Part shown: positions 34,922 through 44,369 of the stretch, piece after piece
Layout: every line of letters starts with the position of its first letter
Numbering within the stretch: the first letter of the stretch is position 1
Origin: Bacteroidota bacterium
Lineage (GTDB): Bacteria > Bacteroidota > Bacteroidia > UKL13-3
Direction of reading: 5' to 3'
NCBI GenBank assembly: GCA_027491355.1
Contig: JAIXWI010000030.1
Coordinates: forward strand, 124,001-188,000
Length of the DNA stretch: 64,000 nt
Program-made: the position numbers and the translations under genes
The notes under the pieces: generated by a model
What the model was told of the DNA's origin: nothing
What the model saw: only the letters and a program-made list of their open reading frames with translations
Databases searched by the model: none

Positions 34922-36844
34922 TTAGCCTATTTTTTTTCCATCTTTAAATTGAGTTAGCCAACTTTCAATAGCTAACATACTCCATATCGTAAATGAAGCA
35001 TCAATTTTTCCTTCTTTGTTATCTTTGATTAATTTTGTTACTTCATTGGGGTTAAAAATCCCTCTTTCTTTTACCTTATTTTCCGACAATCTATCAGCAA
35101 TTAACTCGTTCATGTCTTGTGATATCCATTGCCTCACAGGGCCAGCAAAACCAGCTTTGGGTCTGTAAATGAGCTCTCTTGGAAGGTATTTTTCTGCAAC
35201 TTTTTTTAAGATATACTTCGTAGTAGTACCATGCATTTTATACCTTGTAGGAATACGTGTACTAAAATTAACCAAATCCATGTCTAAAAATGGCACACGA
35301 CTTTCAACACCAACAGCCATACTCATTTTATCATTGTAGTTCATGTTATGATCTACTAAAAACGACTTCATCTCTAAATATAGCATTTGGTTCAACAAGC
35401 TTTTTTCATCTGGAATTGCTTTCAATAAATCAGACAATGTTTGAAGTGAATTGTAATTACCAATATGTTCTAATGAATCTGAGGTAAACAATTTATTTGC
35501 TGTATGTTGTGGGAGCCAAGAAAAATAGCCAAGCATTCTATTCAAAGGTGTATTTTCTATGTCAACAGATAACTTTTTTAAACGTCTATTGAAAGGTCTT
35601 TGAATGTCTAATCCTTCAGCATACAATTTGAGTAAATGTACAATCGGCTTTGGTATATTCTTGATCCATTTTTCAAGGTTAAGTGCTTGGTGTCTTCTAT
35701 ATCCGCTAAAAAGGTCATCACCACCTGCTCCACCTAATAGAACTTTAATTCCATTTTCTTTGGCTCCTTTAGCTATATGATATACATTGAGTGGCGCAGA
35801 ATCAGCCTGAGGTTCATCTAAATGCCAAATCATCTTATCAAAATCGGCCAATATATCTAATTTGGCATCGATGATGTTGAGTTTAAAATCTAGCTTTTTT
35901 GAAATTAATTTTGCGTAAAACAAATCATCAGAAAAGCCCTCTTTTTTCATGGCATTTTCACCTGAGTTAATGGTAAAGGCATTGATTTGTTGACTTGGAA
36001 AAACCTGTTGAGATATGGCTGCAATTAATGTAGAGTCTATTCCACCAGAAACAAAAAATCCTAGAGGTACATCACTCATCATTTGCCTTTCAAGTGCATC
36101 AAATAATTTTTGCTCAGTTAACAATACAAACTCATTTTCGTCATTAACCTGCATTCTGTAACCGTCGAATGGAATATCGTAAAATTGAACAATTTCAGAT
36201 TTAAATGTCTTTACATCAAGCGTAATAAAATGTCCTGGTAATAATTTTTGAATGTGCTTGAAAGGTGTTTTTTCTCCAGGACTCCATAGCAAAGTCACAT
36301 AATTCATCAATGCTTTGTGGTCAATTTCTTTGTCTACCTCTTCAAAGCAGATGATACTTTTTAATTCAGAGCCGAATAAAAACACATCGTCTTTCAAGTA
36401 TATATACAATGGTTTTACACCCATGTGATCTCTTGCCAAAAAGAGCTTTTGATTAGAGCGGTTATAAATACAAAATGCAAAAATACCATTGAGTTTGGTC
36501 AGAACTTTTTCACCAAATTCAATAAAACCATAGAGTAATGTTTCCGTATCACTATTGCCTTTGAATTTATAACCTTTGGCCAACAATTCTTTTCTTAACT
36601 GAAGGTGATTGTATATTTCTCCATTGAAAACTATCACAAAATTTCCAGTCTTGTCAAACATGGGTTGGTTACCATTTTCTGTCAAATCTAGAATGGCCAA
36701 ACGGGTATGAACCAAACCTACATTGTTTTCGATGAAATGACTTTGAGAATCAGGTCCTCTGTGAGCAATACTTGATTGCATCCGCTCAACTAAGTTCAGA
36801 TCTATACTTTTGTTCTTATTAGCAATTCCAGCAATTCCGCACAT
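34922..36844 (-). CDS. asnB: Asparagine synthase (glutamine-hydrolysing) family amidotransferase
   Basis: This 640-residue protein begins M-C-G-I-A-G-I, with catalytic Cys2 of the Ntn glutaminase domain, then A-H-R-G-P-D-S and F-N-G-E-I-Y-N. The synthetase domain has the PP-loop V-S-G-G-I-D-S-T (about 265-272) and later G-G-A-G-G-D-D-L-F-S-G. It therefore can hydrolyse glutamine and adenylate a carboxylate. In a glycan locus a homologue is likely to amidate a uronic-acid residue, as proposed for WbpS in Pseudomonas O-antigen, rather than make free asparagine. Its start overlaps nothing; its stop is 5 bases from the next gene, and the previous stop overlaps its start by one base (TAATG). Confidence 0.88.
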   Translation of the reverse strand: MCGIAGIANKNKSIDLNLVERMQSSIAHRGPDSQSHFIENNVGLVHTRLAILDLTENGNQPMFDKTGNFVIVFNGEIYNHLQLRKELLAKGYKFKGNSDTETLLYGFIEFGEKVLTKLNGIFAFCIYNRSNQKLFLARDHMGVKPLYIYLKDDVFLFGSELKSIICFEEVDKEIDHKALMNYVTLLWSPGEKTPFKHIQKLLPGHFITLDVKTFKSEIVQFYDIPFDGYRMQVNDENEFVLLTEQKLFDALERQMMSDVPLGFFVSGGIDSTLIAAISQQVFPSQQINAFTINSGENAMKKEGFSDDLFYAKLISKKLDFKLNIIDAKLDILADFDKMIWHLDEPQADSAPLNVYHIAKGAKENGIKVLLGGAGGDDLFSGYRRHQALNLEKWIKNIPKPIVHLLKLYAEGLDIQRPFNRRLKKLSVDIENTPLNRMLGYFSWLPQHTANKLFTSDSLEHIGNYNSLQTLSDLLKAIPDEKSLLNQMLYLEMKSFLVDHNMNYNDKMSMAVGVESRVPFLDMDLVNFSTRIPTRYKMHGTTTKYILKKVAEKYLPRELIYRPKAGFAGPVRQWISQDMNELIADRLSENKVKERGIFNPNEVTKLIKDNKEGKIDASFTIWSMLAIESWLTQFKDGKKIG

Positions 36845-38007
36845 TAGATATAAGCATTGACTTTAAGTATAGCTGCAATTTTTTTACAATGAACAGATCC
36901 AGTGAACTTTTCATTGAAACTCTTTATAGCGTTTTTACTCAAATATTCATATTGAGCAGGCGCATCCACACATTGTTGTATATGTTTTACAATATCATTT
37001 GCATTGGGGTAATTGATGAGCAAACCATCTGTACCACTTTGAATCATTTCTGGAATTGCTCTGTAGTTGGTTGAAATGACAACACATCCAAAACTCATAG
37101 CTTCTATGATTGAAAGAGGTTGACCCTCATTGGTATATGCTGTAGGTAAAACAAAAAAATGGGCATTTGCTAAAAGTTCGTCTTTAGCCTGACCTCTAAC
37201 CAAACCCAAATAATGTACGCAACCATTTAATTGGTAGCTATTAATTCTATTGTAAAAATCAGCCTCAGCATGTTCAGGCGACTCATAGGAACTTTGGTCA
37301 TTTTCAGCCCTGAACAAGCCACAAAAATTGGCTTCAAAAAAAACACCTGCCTCTTTTAATGTTTTCAATGCATCTAAAAAAACCAAGTATCCTTTGCTCT
37401 CTATTAAATTTGAAAGGTACAATAATTTTAAAGGGTTGTCTTTGCCATATTGTGCAATAGATTTACTCATCATTTTAGGGTTGATTTCCCCAACTCCATT
37501 TGGAACGGTAATGATTCTGTGTCTCATTAATGGTTGAAAGTCAAACATGGGTTTCAGGTTAGCACTCAACACAATCGTTTTATCAAAGTCTAACAGGAAT
37601 TTTTTTATGGCCTTTTTGTAAACCGTAGATTGTTCTTCATAAAACTGATTGTAATTCCCTCCATGCAAGTGTCCTATCACTTTTGCGCCAAAGAATTTAG
37701 AAATGGAAACAATCAATTTGTCTCTCAGAAAGCCCATTTTACTTTGAGATGTTTGTATGTACACAATACTTTTTCCATACAAACAATACACAATTAATTG
37801 AAATGCAACCAATGCATAGTCAACTATTCTATTTAAGTAGTTGAACCTATTTTCACCTAGTATATTTCTGTTGGCAATATTGACAATTTTAACTTGTGTG
37901 TTGGTTTCCTGCAACCAATCTACAATGATTTTAAAAGCCATTGATTGACCGTTAACAGGAGGAGGAAGCGTTCCAACCAAAATTATTTTCCTAGAAGCTG
38001 TATTCAT
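36844..38007 (-). CDS. GT4-family glycosyltransferase
   Basis: This 387-residue GT-B enzyme shows the N-terminal P-P-P-V-N-G-Q-S-M-A acceptor-side glycine loop and K-L-L-Y-L-S-N-L-I-E-S-K-G at the domain border (about 190-202). The donor-side E-x7-E motif reads E-G-Q-P-L-S-I-I-E-A-M-S-F-G-C-V. That is typical of retaining GT4 enzymes. Donor and acceptor are unknown. It overlaps the aminotransferase gene by 4 bases (ATGA) and asnB by 1 base. Confidence 0.9.
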   Translation of the reverse strand: MNTASRKIILVGTLPPPVNGQSMAFKIIVDWLQETNTQVKIVNIANRNILGENRFNYLNRIVDYALVAFQLIVYCLYGKSIVYIQTSQSKMGFLRDKLIVSISKFFGAKVIGHLHGGNYNQFYEEQSTVYKKAIKKFLLDFDKTIVLSANLKPMFDFQPLMRHRIITVPNGVGEINPKMMSKSIAQYGKDNPLKLLYLSNLIESKGYLVFLDALKTLKEAGVFFEANFCGLFRAENDQSSYESPEHAEADFYNRINSYQLNGCVHYLGLVRGQAKDELLANAHFFVLPTAYTNEGQPLSIIEAMSFGCVVISTNYRAIPEMIQSGTDGLLINYPNANDIVKHIQQCVDAPAQYEYLSKNAIKSFNEKFTGSVHCKKIAAILKVNAYI

Positions 38008-39122
38008 TTTTGGGCAGCTGTATCATAAAATCGGTTGATGGTATCAACTACATGTTTTATTTGATCAGTTGTTAGTTCAGGAAACATGGGTAATGACAAT
38101 ATTTGACTGCTGTAATCTGCCGCTATTTTAAAATCCGCTGCACTGTAGTTCAAGTATTTGTAAGCAGGTAAAAGCGGCAAAATTTCTGGATAATGAATTG
38201 CTGTTTCAACGCCATTTTCTTTTAAATAAAGTGTCAATGCCTCTCTTTGTTTGACACGAACTACATACAAATGAAAAGTATGTTTTGTATTTGCGCGTAC
38301 TTCCGGACAAATGACATTTGTATTGTCTTTTAACAAATTAGTGTAAAGAGAAGCATTCACAATTCGCTTATCAGTCCAGTTTAAAATATGTGGCAATTTT
38401 GCGGAAAGTATTGCAGCTTGCAATCCATCTAAGCGGCTGTTAATTCCTTCAATTTCGTGTTGGTGTTTTTTTAATGCACCATGCCTGGCAAACATTTTAC
38501 ATTTTTTTGCAAGTTCATCTGAATTGGTAATGATGCAACCAGCATCTCCATAAGCACCTAAATTTTTTCCCGGATAAAAACTGAATGAACCAGCAATTCC
38601 CATGGTACCCGCTCTTGAACCGTGCCATTCAGAAAAATGAGATTGAGCACAATCTTCAATAACAGGAATGTTGTACTTGTTGGCTATTGACATGATGGCA
38701 TCCATGTCACACATTTGACCTTGTAAATGTACTGGAATGATGGCCTTGGTATTAGCCGTTATTGCAGCCTCTAATTGTGAAACATCAATGGTGTAATATT
38801 GCGGTTCAATATCAATAAAAACTGGCTTTGCACCTGTTTGACTGATTGTTTCTGAACTACTGATCCAGCTGTTTGCAACAGTTATTACTTCATCTCCAGG
38901 ACCAATACCCAACATCTTCATGATGATGTACAATGAATCTGTTCCATTTGCCACACCAATACAATGTTTTACCCCGTAAAGTGATGCAAACTTTTGCTCA
39001 AATTCTTCTACATATTTACCGCCAATAAAAGCTGTTTCTTTGATTACTGTTTGAATTGCCTCATCTATGTCTGACTGAATAGATTGGTACTGGCTGTAAA
39101 GGTCTACAAATGGTACTTTCAT
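38004..39122 (-). CDS. DegT/DnrJ/EryC1-family sugar aminotransferase
   Basis: This 372-residue PLP enzyme shows A-N-G-T-D-S-L, E-D-C-A-Q-S-H with the PLP-binding Asp, and S-F-Y-P-G-K-N-L-G-A-Y-G-D-A-G with the Schiff-base Lys. F-V-D-L-Y-S-Q-Y at the start and G-I-N-S-R-L-D-G-L-Q-A are family-typical. It resembles WbpE or FdtB/QdtB-like 3-ketosugar transaminases. Together with the next two upstream genes (acetyltransferase, Gfo/Idh oxidoreductase) it makes an oxidation-transamination-acetylation set. It is distinct from the WbpE-type gene on the other strand. Confidence 0.88.
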   Translation of the reverse strand: MKVPFVDLYSQYQSIQSDIDEAIQTVIKETAFIGGKYVEEFEQKFASLYGVKHCIGVANGTDSLYIIMKMLGIGPGDEVITVANSWISSSETISQTGAKPVFIDIEPQYYTIDVSQLEAAITANTKAIIPVHLQGQMCDMDAIMSIANKYNIPVIEDCAQSHFSEWHGSRAGTMGIAGSFSFYPGKNLGAYGDAGCIITNSDELAKKCKMFARHGALKKHQHEIEGINSRLDGLQAAILSAKLPHILNWTDKRIVNASLYTNLLKDNTNVICPEVRANTKHTFHLYVVRVKQREALTLYLKENGVETAIHYPEILPLLPAYKYLNYSAADFKIAADYSSQILSLPMFPELTTDQIKHVVDTINRFYDTAAQK

Positions 39123-39123
39123 G

Positions 39124-39585
39124 TTATTTTTTTATCAATTTTGCAGGGTTACCTGCGTATACACCTGGTTCTGTAATACTTTTGGTAACAACTGCACCAG
39201 CTCCAATTACTACATTGCTGCATATTTCAACTGGTAAAATAGTTGCATTTGAACCTATTGAAACGTGGTTGTGAATTTTAGTCTTTTTCCACAAACTTTT
39301 ATCCCCTCTTGCAGGCCCTCCGTTTTGAAACAAATCATTGATGAACATTACACCGTGCCCAATAAAACAATCATTACCTATAGAGACCAATTCACATATA
39401 AATGTATGTGATTGTATTTTGGTTTGGTTACCAATGGTTACATCTTTTTGAATTTCTACAAAAGGTCCTATGAAGCAATTATCTCCAATAGAACAGCCGT
39501 ACATGTTGACTGGCTGAACAACTTTTACATTTTCACCAAACACTACTCCTTTGATTGCACTATTCAATAATATAGGTTCGTTCAT
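39124..39585 (-). CDS. Hexapeptide-repeat N-acetyltransferase
   Basis: This 153-residue left-handed beta-helix protein has repeats such as I-G-D-N-C-F-I-G-P-F-V-E-I and I-G-S-N-A-T-I-L, ending [11 protein letters not shown] and G-N-P-A-K. It is shorter than WbpD and more like FdtC/QdtC-type or general 3-aminosugar N-acetyltransferases. It stands 1 base from the aminotransferase gene and 3 bases from the Gfo/Idh gene. It should acetylate the amino group installed by its neighbour; the position on the sugar is inferred, not seen. Confidence 0.85.
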   Translation of the reverse strand: MNEPILLNSAIKGVVFGENVKVVQPVNMYGCSIGDNCFIGPFVEIQKDVTIGNQTKIQSHTFICELVSIGNDCFIGHGVMFINDLFQNGGPARGDKSLWKKTKIHNHVSIGSNATILPVEICSNVVIGAGAVVTKSITEPGVYAGNPAKLIKK

Positions 39586-39588
39586 GTA

Positions 39589-40593
39589 TTATAATTTAGA
39601 TTGGTATATTTTATCAATGATTTCGACAGTTTTAAGTGCTTCAAATGAATTTGTTGATATACTGGCGTTGTTATTTAAAACTTCTAATACATTTTCATAT
39701 ACCTTATCATGATTACTCATTGAGCCTTGGTAATTGCCATAATTGTTGGCTGTATTTCCTTGAGGTAAATTTTCAATTTTATAACCCTCAATTTCTTGGT
39801 ATTCCAATTCATTTAAGTATTGTCCACCAATTTTAACAGTTCCTTTTTCTCCAAATATTGTCAGAGAACCTTCCATGTTTTTTTTGTAACTGTTTACTGT
39901 ATAATTAATGGTACCAATTGCGCCATTCACAAATTCTAAAATAACAACTCCAGTATCTTCAAACTCAATAATTCCTTGATGGGCAAAATTCCCCATTAGC
40001 GACTTGGCTTGTTTAACATCTCCAATTAACCAGTACAATAAATCTACAAAATGACTGAATTGGGTATACAAAGTTCCACCATCTAACTCTTTTGTACCTT
40101 TCCATGAATTGTGGTAATAATCCTCATTTCTATTCCAAAAGCAACTCAACTGAACACTTAGTACTTTACCTAATTTGTTTTCATCTATGAGCTTTTTTAC
40201 TGCAGCAACTGGCGGATTGAAGCGATTTTGCTTAATTGCAAACAAACGCTTGTTCATGCGCTCGGCAGTCTTAATCATTTCACCACAATCTTGAACATTA
40301 ATTGCCATTGGCTTTTCACAAAGCACATTAAAACCAGCTTCTAAAGACAAAATTGAATGTTTTGCATGTAAACCATTTGGTGAACAAATAGACACAACAT
40401 CTATATCCGTTTCATTGGCAAGCATGTCTTCAATGTTTTCATAGGCATTGCATTTGAATTTATCTGCGAATAGTGCAGTTTTTGCTTGGTCTATATCACA
40501 TACAGCAACCAAACTGGCTAATTTTTGAATGTGTTCAGCATGCCTCATGCCTATTCTACCACAACCAACAATAGCAAATTTTCGTAAGTTCAT
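39589..40593 (-). CDS. Gfo/Idh/MocA oxidoreductase (WbpB/WlbA-like)
   Basis: This 334-residue NAD(P)-dependent enzyme begins with the Rossmann loop F-A-I-V-G-C-G-R-I-G-M-R-H and has L-C-E-K-P-M-A-I-N with the E-K-P motif near residues 92-94. The C-terminal half is the usual alpha/beta substrate domain with G-G-T-L-Y-T-Q-F-S-H-F-V-D. WbpB/WlbA oxidises the 3-OH of UDP-GlcNAcA, feeding a transaminase such as WbpE. Its place beside an aminotransferase and an acetyltransferase supports that role. No UDP-GlcNAc 6-dehydrogenase (WbpA) is in the window. Confidence 0.88.
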   Translation of the reverse strand: MNLRKFAIVGCGRIGMRHAEHIQKLASLVAVCDIDQAKTALFADKFKCNAYENIEDMLANETDIDVVSICSPNGLHAKHSILSLEAGFNVLCEKPMAINVQDCGEMIKTAERMNKRLFAIKQNRFNPPVAAVKKLIDENKLGKVLSVQLSCFWNRNEDYYHNSWKGTKELDGGTLYTQFSHFVDLLYWLIGDVKQAKSLMGNFAHQGIIEFEDTGVVILEFVNGAIGTINYTVNSYKKNMEGSLTIFGEKGTVKIGGQYLNELEYQEIEGYKIENLPQGNTANNYGNYQGSMSNHDKVYENVLEVLNNNASISTNSFEALKTVEIIDKIYQSKL

Positions 40594-40605
40594 TTGAATT
40601 TTTAA

Positions 40606-41781
40606 TTAATCTTCCAATAAAAAGTCTTTCAATTTATTCATCTTTTGGTTCCAATCCAAAAAATACTTTGCATATACGCGCATCTCTTCTGTCACATTTT
40701 CAGTTAATTGCATTTTACGTTTGAATACTTCAAGCAATTCATAATTAAAAGGTAAATCATTGTCCGCTAATTTTAAATGGTATGGGAAGTCATCAGAAAA
40801 ATCAATATCATCACCAGAATAAAAAAACGGAATGCCCCTTGAGCAATACTCTCTCAATTTTAATGTGGAAGCAGAATGCAAGCCAATTCTAGAAAATGAA
40901 AGCGTACCCATTGCCATATGACTGGTGTTGAACAAGTGTTCATATGCTTTGTGTTTTTGAAAACCATAAAAAATAAATTCAGTTGTCAAGTCATACTTAT
41001 TAACGAGGTCTTTGTTGAACTGCATTTCGTTGCTATCTCCTACAACATGAACCAATAAAGAATTTGAGTTTCCGTTTTGCTTTGCAATTTTTCTAGATTC
41101 AATCAGGCGATGTAATCCATTGGTTCTATACCCTGCACCTACAAAAATGATTTCTAAATCATAGTTACTTTGAATTTGAGTCCTTGCAGGAAAATTGCTT
41201 GAATGAATTCCGTTACCAAGTGTCAGGAATTTTTTCTCATTTTTATTCAAATACCTGGACTCAAATAGTGTGATGTCTTGGCATACCCCAACAAAACCAT
41301 CTATAAGTTTTCTAATTGGTTTACCATAAAAAAAATCCAAGATGGCTATCATAAAATAACCTTTTATAAAATTAAATTGTCTGTAAGGATTTTCAATCTG
41401 CTGGTGTTCTGTGAAGAGTTTGAAGCCATTCATTTTAACTTTTTTGAAAAAATAATATGAAGCTGGATCCGCAGCAGGGAAACGCATATAAATGACTGTT
41501 TCTGAAGGGCTGAACTGTTTTAAATTATTAAAGATAAAATTGAATTTTTTGAATCTTCTTTGCAAAAAATTTACTTGTTCATTGAACAATAAATGAATGA
41601 CTTTTGGTCTACACTCAATTTGCTTCTTAAACACATCACTCAAAGGAAGGTTAGAAACTAAAATTAAATGAATGTTGGCTCCTTGTGCAACCAATGCATC
41701 AAACTGTCCAATAATTTTTTGTTCCACTCCACCAATTTCGTGGTGAACCAATGCGATGTATACCAAATTATACTTTGCCAT
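40606..41781 (-). CDS. Glycosyltransferase (GT-B fold)
   Basis: This 391-residue protein has a GT-B-like layout. The start V-Y-I-A-L-V-H-H-E-I-G-G-V-E-Q-K-I matches the acceptor-side glycine loop of GT4-type enzymes; the middle has L-T-L-G-N-G-I-H; the second half has I-I-F-V-G-A-G-Y and V-V-G-D-S, but no clear E-x7-E motif. It is therefore a more divergent member. It overlaps the wzy start by 14 bases and lies 12 bases ahead of the Gfo/Idh gene. Confidence 0.75.
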   Translation of the reverse strand: MAKYNLVYIALVHHEIGGVEQKIIGQFDALVAQGANIHLILVSNLPLSDVFKKQIECRPKVIHLLFNEQVNFLQRRFKKFNFIFNNLKQFSPSETVIYMRFPAADPASYYFFKKVKMNGFKLFTEHQQIENPYRQFNFIKGYFMIAILDFFYGKPIRKLIDGFVGVCQDITLFESRYLNKNEKKFLTLGNGIHSSNFPARTQIQSNYDLEIIFVGAGYRTNGLHRLIESRKIAKQNGNSNSLLVHVVGDSNEMQFNKDLVNKYDLTTEFIFYGFQKHKAYEHLFNTSHMAMGTLSFSRIGLHSASTLKLREYCSRGIPFFYSGDDIDFSDDFPYHLKLADNDLPFNYELLEVFKRKMQLTENVTEEMRVYAKYFLDWNQKMNKLKDFLLED

Positions 41782-43114
41782 ATTTCACCTCCTTTTCTAA
41801 CACCCCCAATTCATTCAAACTTTTAAATAACAATACGGCCATTAATACATAAAACTGAGCATACTTAAAATTTTCAAGCGGATCAGCAGTACTCTCAAAA
41901 TAAATTGAAGATGTTAAAATCATGAAGAATATCAATGGATGCGTTACCCATTTACTTACAACCTTGACATGTCTAAACTGCTTTAAAATGATAAAAATAA
42001 ATCCCAAATGAAAATAGAGTCCAATCAAACCTAGGTTTAAGAAAGTACCTAAAAATCCGTTGTCAGCAAAATCTTCAATAATTTTAGTATATCCTAAACC
42101 TACAAAAATAGAGGCTGGATTAGCATACTTCACAAAGTCATCAATCCTGCTTTGCCAAAACTCATCACGTCCAGCAACAGCCGTTACACTCTTGGTATCG
42201 TCATATTCCTCAACTGTTGAAATGATACGTCCTTGGATGAGGTCAGCGGCTAATAAAAAAACAAATAAAAATACTGTAGCTACTATGATACTGATTCCTT
42301 TGAATGTAACTTTAGTTTTATCTTTTTGATTCAAATACAAAAACAAGAGGGTATTAAAAACAAAAACAACAATAGCTGTTCTAGACCCAAAAACAGTAAA
42401 GATAGATATGAGCGAACCAAATAAAAAAACCAAACTAAAAATTGTAGTCATGAGTTTTTTAGAATACATAATGTTTGCAAATAAAATACTACTTACCATG
42501 GCATACAATATTGCGGACATGTTTGCATTGCCTGTAAAACCAACAGCTCTGTATGTAAACACCTCCCTTTCGAACGAATAAATGTATTCGTCAGATGCAA
42601 CAATACCTCCACCTAATACAGGTAAATAAGTATTTACAATAAAGTATTTAACATTAAACAAATCATAGAACTCAAAGTATACAAATGGCAAATACACAAT
42701 CAACATGATGACGAAAAAACGAATGAGTTTCTCGTAATCTTCTTTTGTCATTGTAATGTTGTTGACAACCATTAAAATCAAGGTAAATCTGAACCACCTG
42801 TAAAAATGGGCGAAAATTTGTGGTTTTATAGGAGCAGCTAAATATAGGTATTCAAATAAAGTTGATATGAATGCAATACTTCCCATTGCAATACCTAAAT
42901 TGTACAATACTTTGTATTCTTTGAAATTGGTGGTATCACGTAGTTGAGTTTTTGCCTGAAACATGAGCGCCAAAAACAACAGTAAATCAGAAAACCTAAA
43001 TGCATAGAAAGCCACATTGGTGGGTTGAAAGAAAACCACGAATATGAAAAATGCAATGAATTTCCACGTATTATAAAAACTCAATTCTGTTTCTGCTAGT
43101 TTATGCTGCTCCAT
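41768..43114 (-). CDS. O-antigen polymerase-like membrane protein (Wzy)
   Basis: This 448-residue integral membrane protein has around 10-12 hydrophobic segments and one large hydrophilic loop (about 295-345), with the string G-R-D-E-F-W. That topology, and its place directly after a flippase gene, fits the Wzy polymerase that joins lipid-linked repeat units in the periplasm. The sequence of Wzy proteins is poorly conserved, so the call rests on topology and context. It overlaps both neighbours (14 bases each). Confidence 0.75.
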   Translation of the reverse strand: MEQHKLAETELSFYNTWKFIAFFIFVVFFQPTNVAFYAFRFSDLLLFLALMFQAKTQLRDTTNFKEYKVLYNLGIAMGSIAFISTLFEYLYLAAPIKPQIFAHFYRWFRFTLILMVVNNITMTKEDYEKLIRFFVIMLIVYLPFVYFEFYDLFNVKYFIVNTYLPVLGGGIVASDEYIYSFEREVFTYRAVGFTGNANMSAILYAMVSSILFANIMYSKKLMTTIFSLVFLFGSLISIFTVFGSRTAIVVFVFNTLLFLYLNQKDKTKVTFKGISIIVATVFLFVFLLAADLIQGRIISTVEEYDDTKSVTAVAGRDEFWQSRIDDFVKYANPASIFVGLGYTKIIEDFADNGFLGTFLNLGLIGLYFHLGFIFIILKQFRHVKVVSKWVTHPLIFFMILTSSIYFESTADPLENFKYAQFYVLMAVLLFKSLNELGVLEKEVKYGKV

Positions 43115-44369
43115 GGAAATACTTTTTAGTTACAATTTTAAATGAAAACCATGAGGCTAAATAGGCCAGGGTACCTAATGTAATTTTAACATACAATGCA
43201 CCTTGCATGCCAAAATCAGCAACAACTATATAATACAATGGCAAAGAAATGAATAATAAAAACACTGAAATGTAAAAATTAAAATTAAAAGCTCCCAAAC
43301 CCATTATTGCTGTATCCTTGATATTGTTCATAAAATTGAATGTCCATGCAATGACCAATCCTTGAAAATAAAAACCTGATTGGTGGTACTTTCCTTTGAA
43401 AACAAAATCTACCATGAATGGGATTGCAAAATAAACAAAAACCAAGGTGATTAAAGATACCATGTGATTTAATTTATTGTAATGGCTATAGGTACTTTTC
43501 CACTTTTGATACTGATTGGAAATTCCGGCAAAATGCGGATAAGCAATTTGTTGGATGGTTTGAGGAATGACATTTAAAATTGATATCAGTGTAATAGCAA
43601 AAGCATATTGACCAAAAACACTTAAATCTAATACAAAATGATTGATAAATAAGATGTCTAAAGAAGAGTACAAAAAACCAATAAAATTTGTCATCAAGGC
43701 GAATTTAGACAGGTGCCATAATGACCCAAACTTTTTAAAAAACAATACTGGTTTTACCATGATTCTGCTTTCCCTTGGAAGCGAATAAAAAAGCAGAGCC
43801 AAAGAAAAAAAACCACCAATCAACACTCCCCATACATATCCATGTAACTGAAAAAAGTATGACATTCCAACTATTAAAACAACCGCTATAATTTTACTAA
43901 TACTTTGAAGCTTTGCATACATTTTAATTCTGTCTATACCTTGGTAGTATCCACCTAATAAACTCTGAATTGCCAGGGGGAAAAGAAACAACATATACAC
44001 AGGGAAAAGAGATTTGATAGCTACATCACTTGAAATAAAATTCATATAATTAGCAGCTGTTAAAAAGAGCCAAACCAGCACAAATACCAATGCTGTAACT
44101 ACGAATGAAACATACAAATAAGCACTTTTACCTTTGTCAGAATCTTGCTGAGTAGTTAATTTAACAATAGAAACGTTCATACCCAAGGCGCACATTGTTG
44201 TTGCTAATCCAACATATGTTTGCATGATTCTGATTGCACCTATATCAGACGGATTCAAAAACTTAGCAACAAATAACTGAGAAGCAAAACCAGCCAATAA
44301 AATGAGTCCATTTGCACCAAGCAAATGAAAAAATCCTTTTTCAAATACCTTTTTTACCTCAGCCCTCAT
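43101..44369 (-). CDS. Wzx-type polysaccharide flippase
   Basis: This 422-residue membrane protein has about 12 hydrophobic segments spread evenly and belongs to the MATE/PST (MOP) group that flips undecaprenyl-linked repeat units. The start M-R-A-E-V-K-K-V-F-E-K-G-F at 44369 is a normal short cytoplasmic N-terminus leading into TM1 with N-G-L-I-L-L-A-G-F; a frame-open start at 44447 would sit within the preceding gene. The string L-N-P-S-D-I-G-A-I-R is typical (L-x-P-x-D-x-G). It overlaps the Asn-synthase-like gene by 11 bases and Wzy by 14. Confidence 0.85.
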   Translation of the reverse strand: MRAEVKKVFEKGFFHLLGANGLILLAGFASQLFVAKFLNPSDIGAIRIMQTYVGLATTMCALGMNVSIVKLTTQQDSDKGKSAYLYVSFVVTALVFVLVWLFLTAANYMNFISSDVAIKSLFPVYMLFLFPLAIQSLLGGYYQGIDRIKMYAKLQSISKIIAVVLIVGMSYFFQLHGYVWGVLIGGFFSLALLFYSLPRESRIMVKPVLFFKKFGSLWHLSKFALMTNFIGFLYSSLDILFINHFVLDLSVFGQYAFAITLISILNVIPQTIQQIAYPHFAGISNQYQKWKSTYSHYNKLNHMVSLITLVFVYFAIPFMVDFVFKGKYHQSGFYFQGLVIAWTFNFMNNIKDTAIMGLGAFNFNFYISVFLLFISLPLYYIVVADFGMQGALYVKITLGTLAYLASWFSFKIVTKKYFHGAA

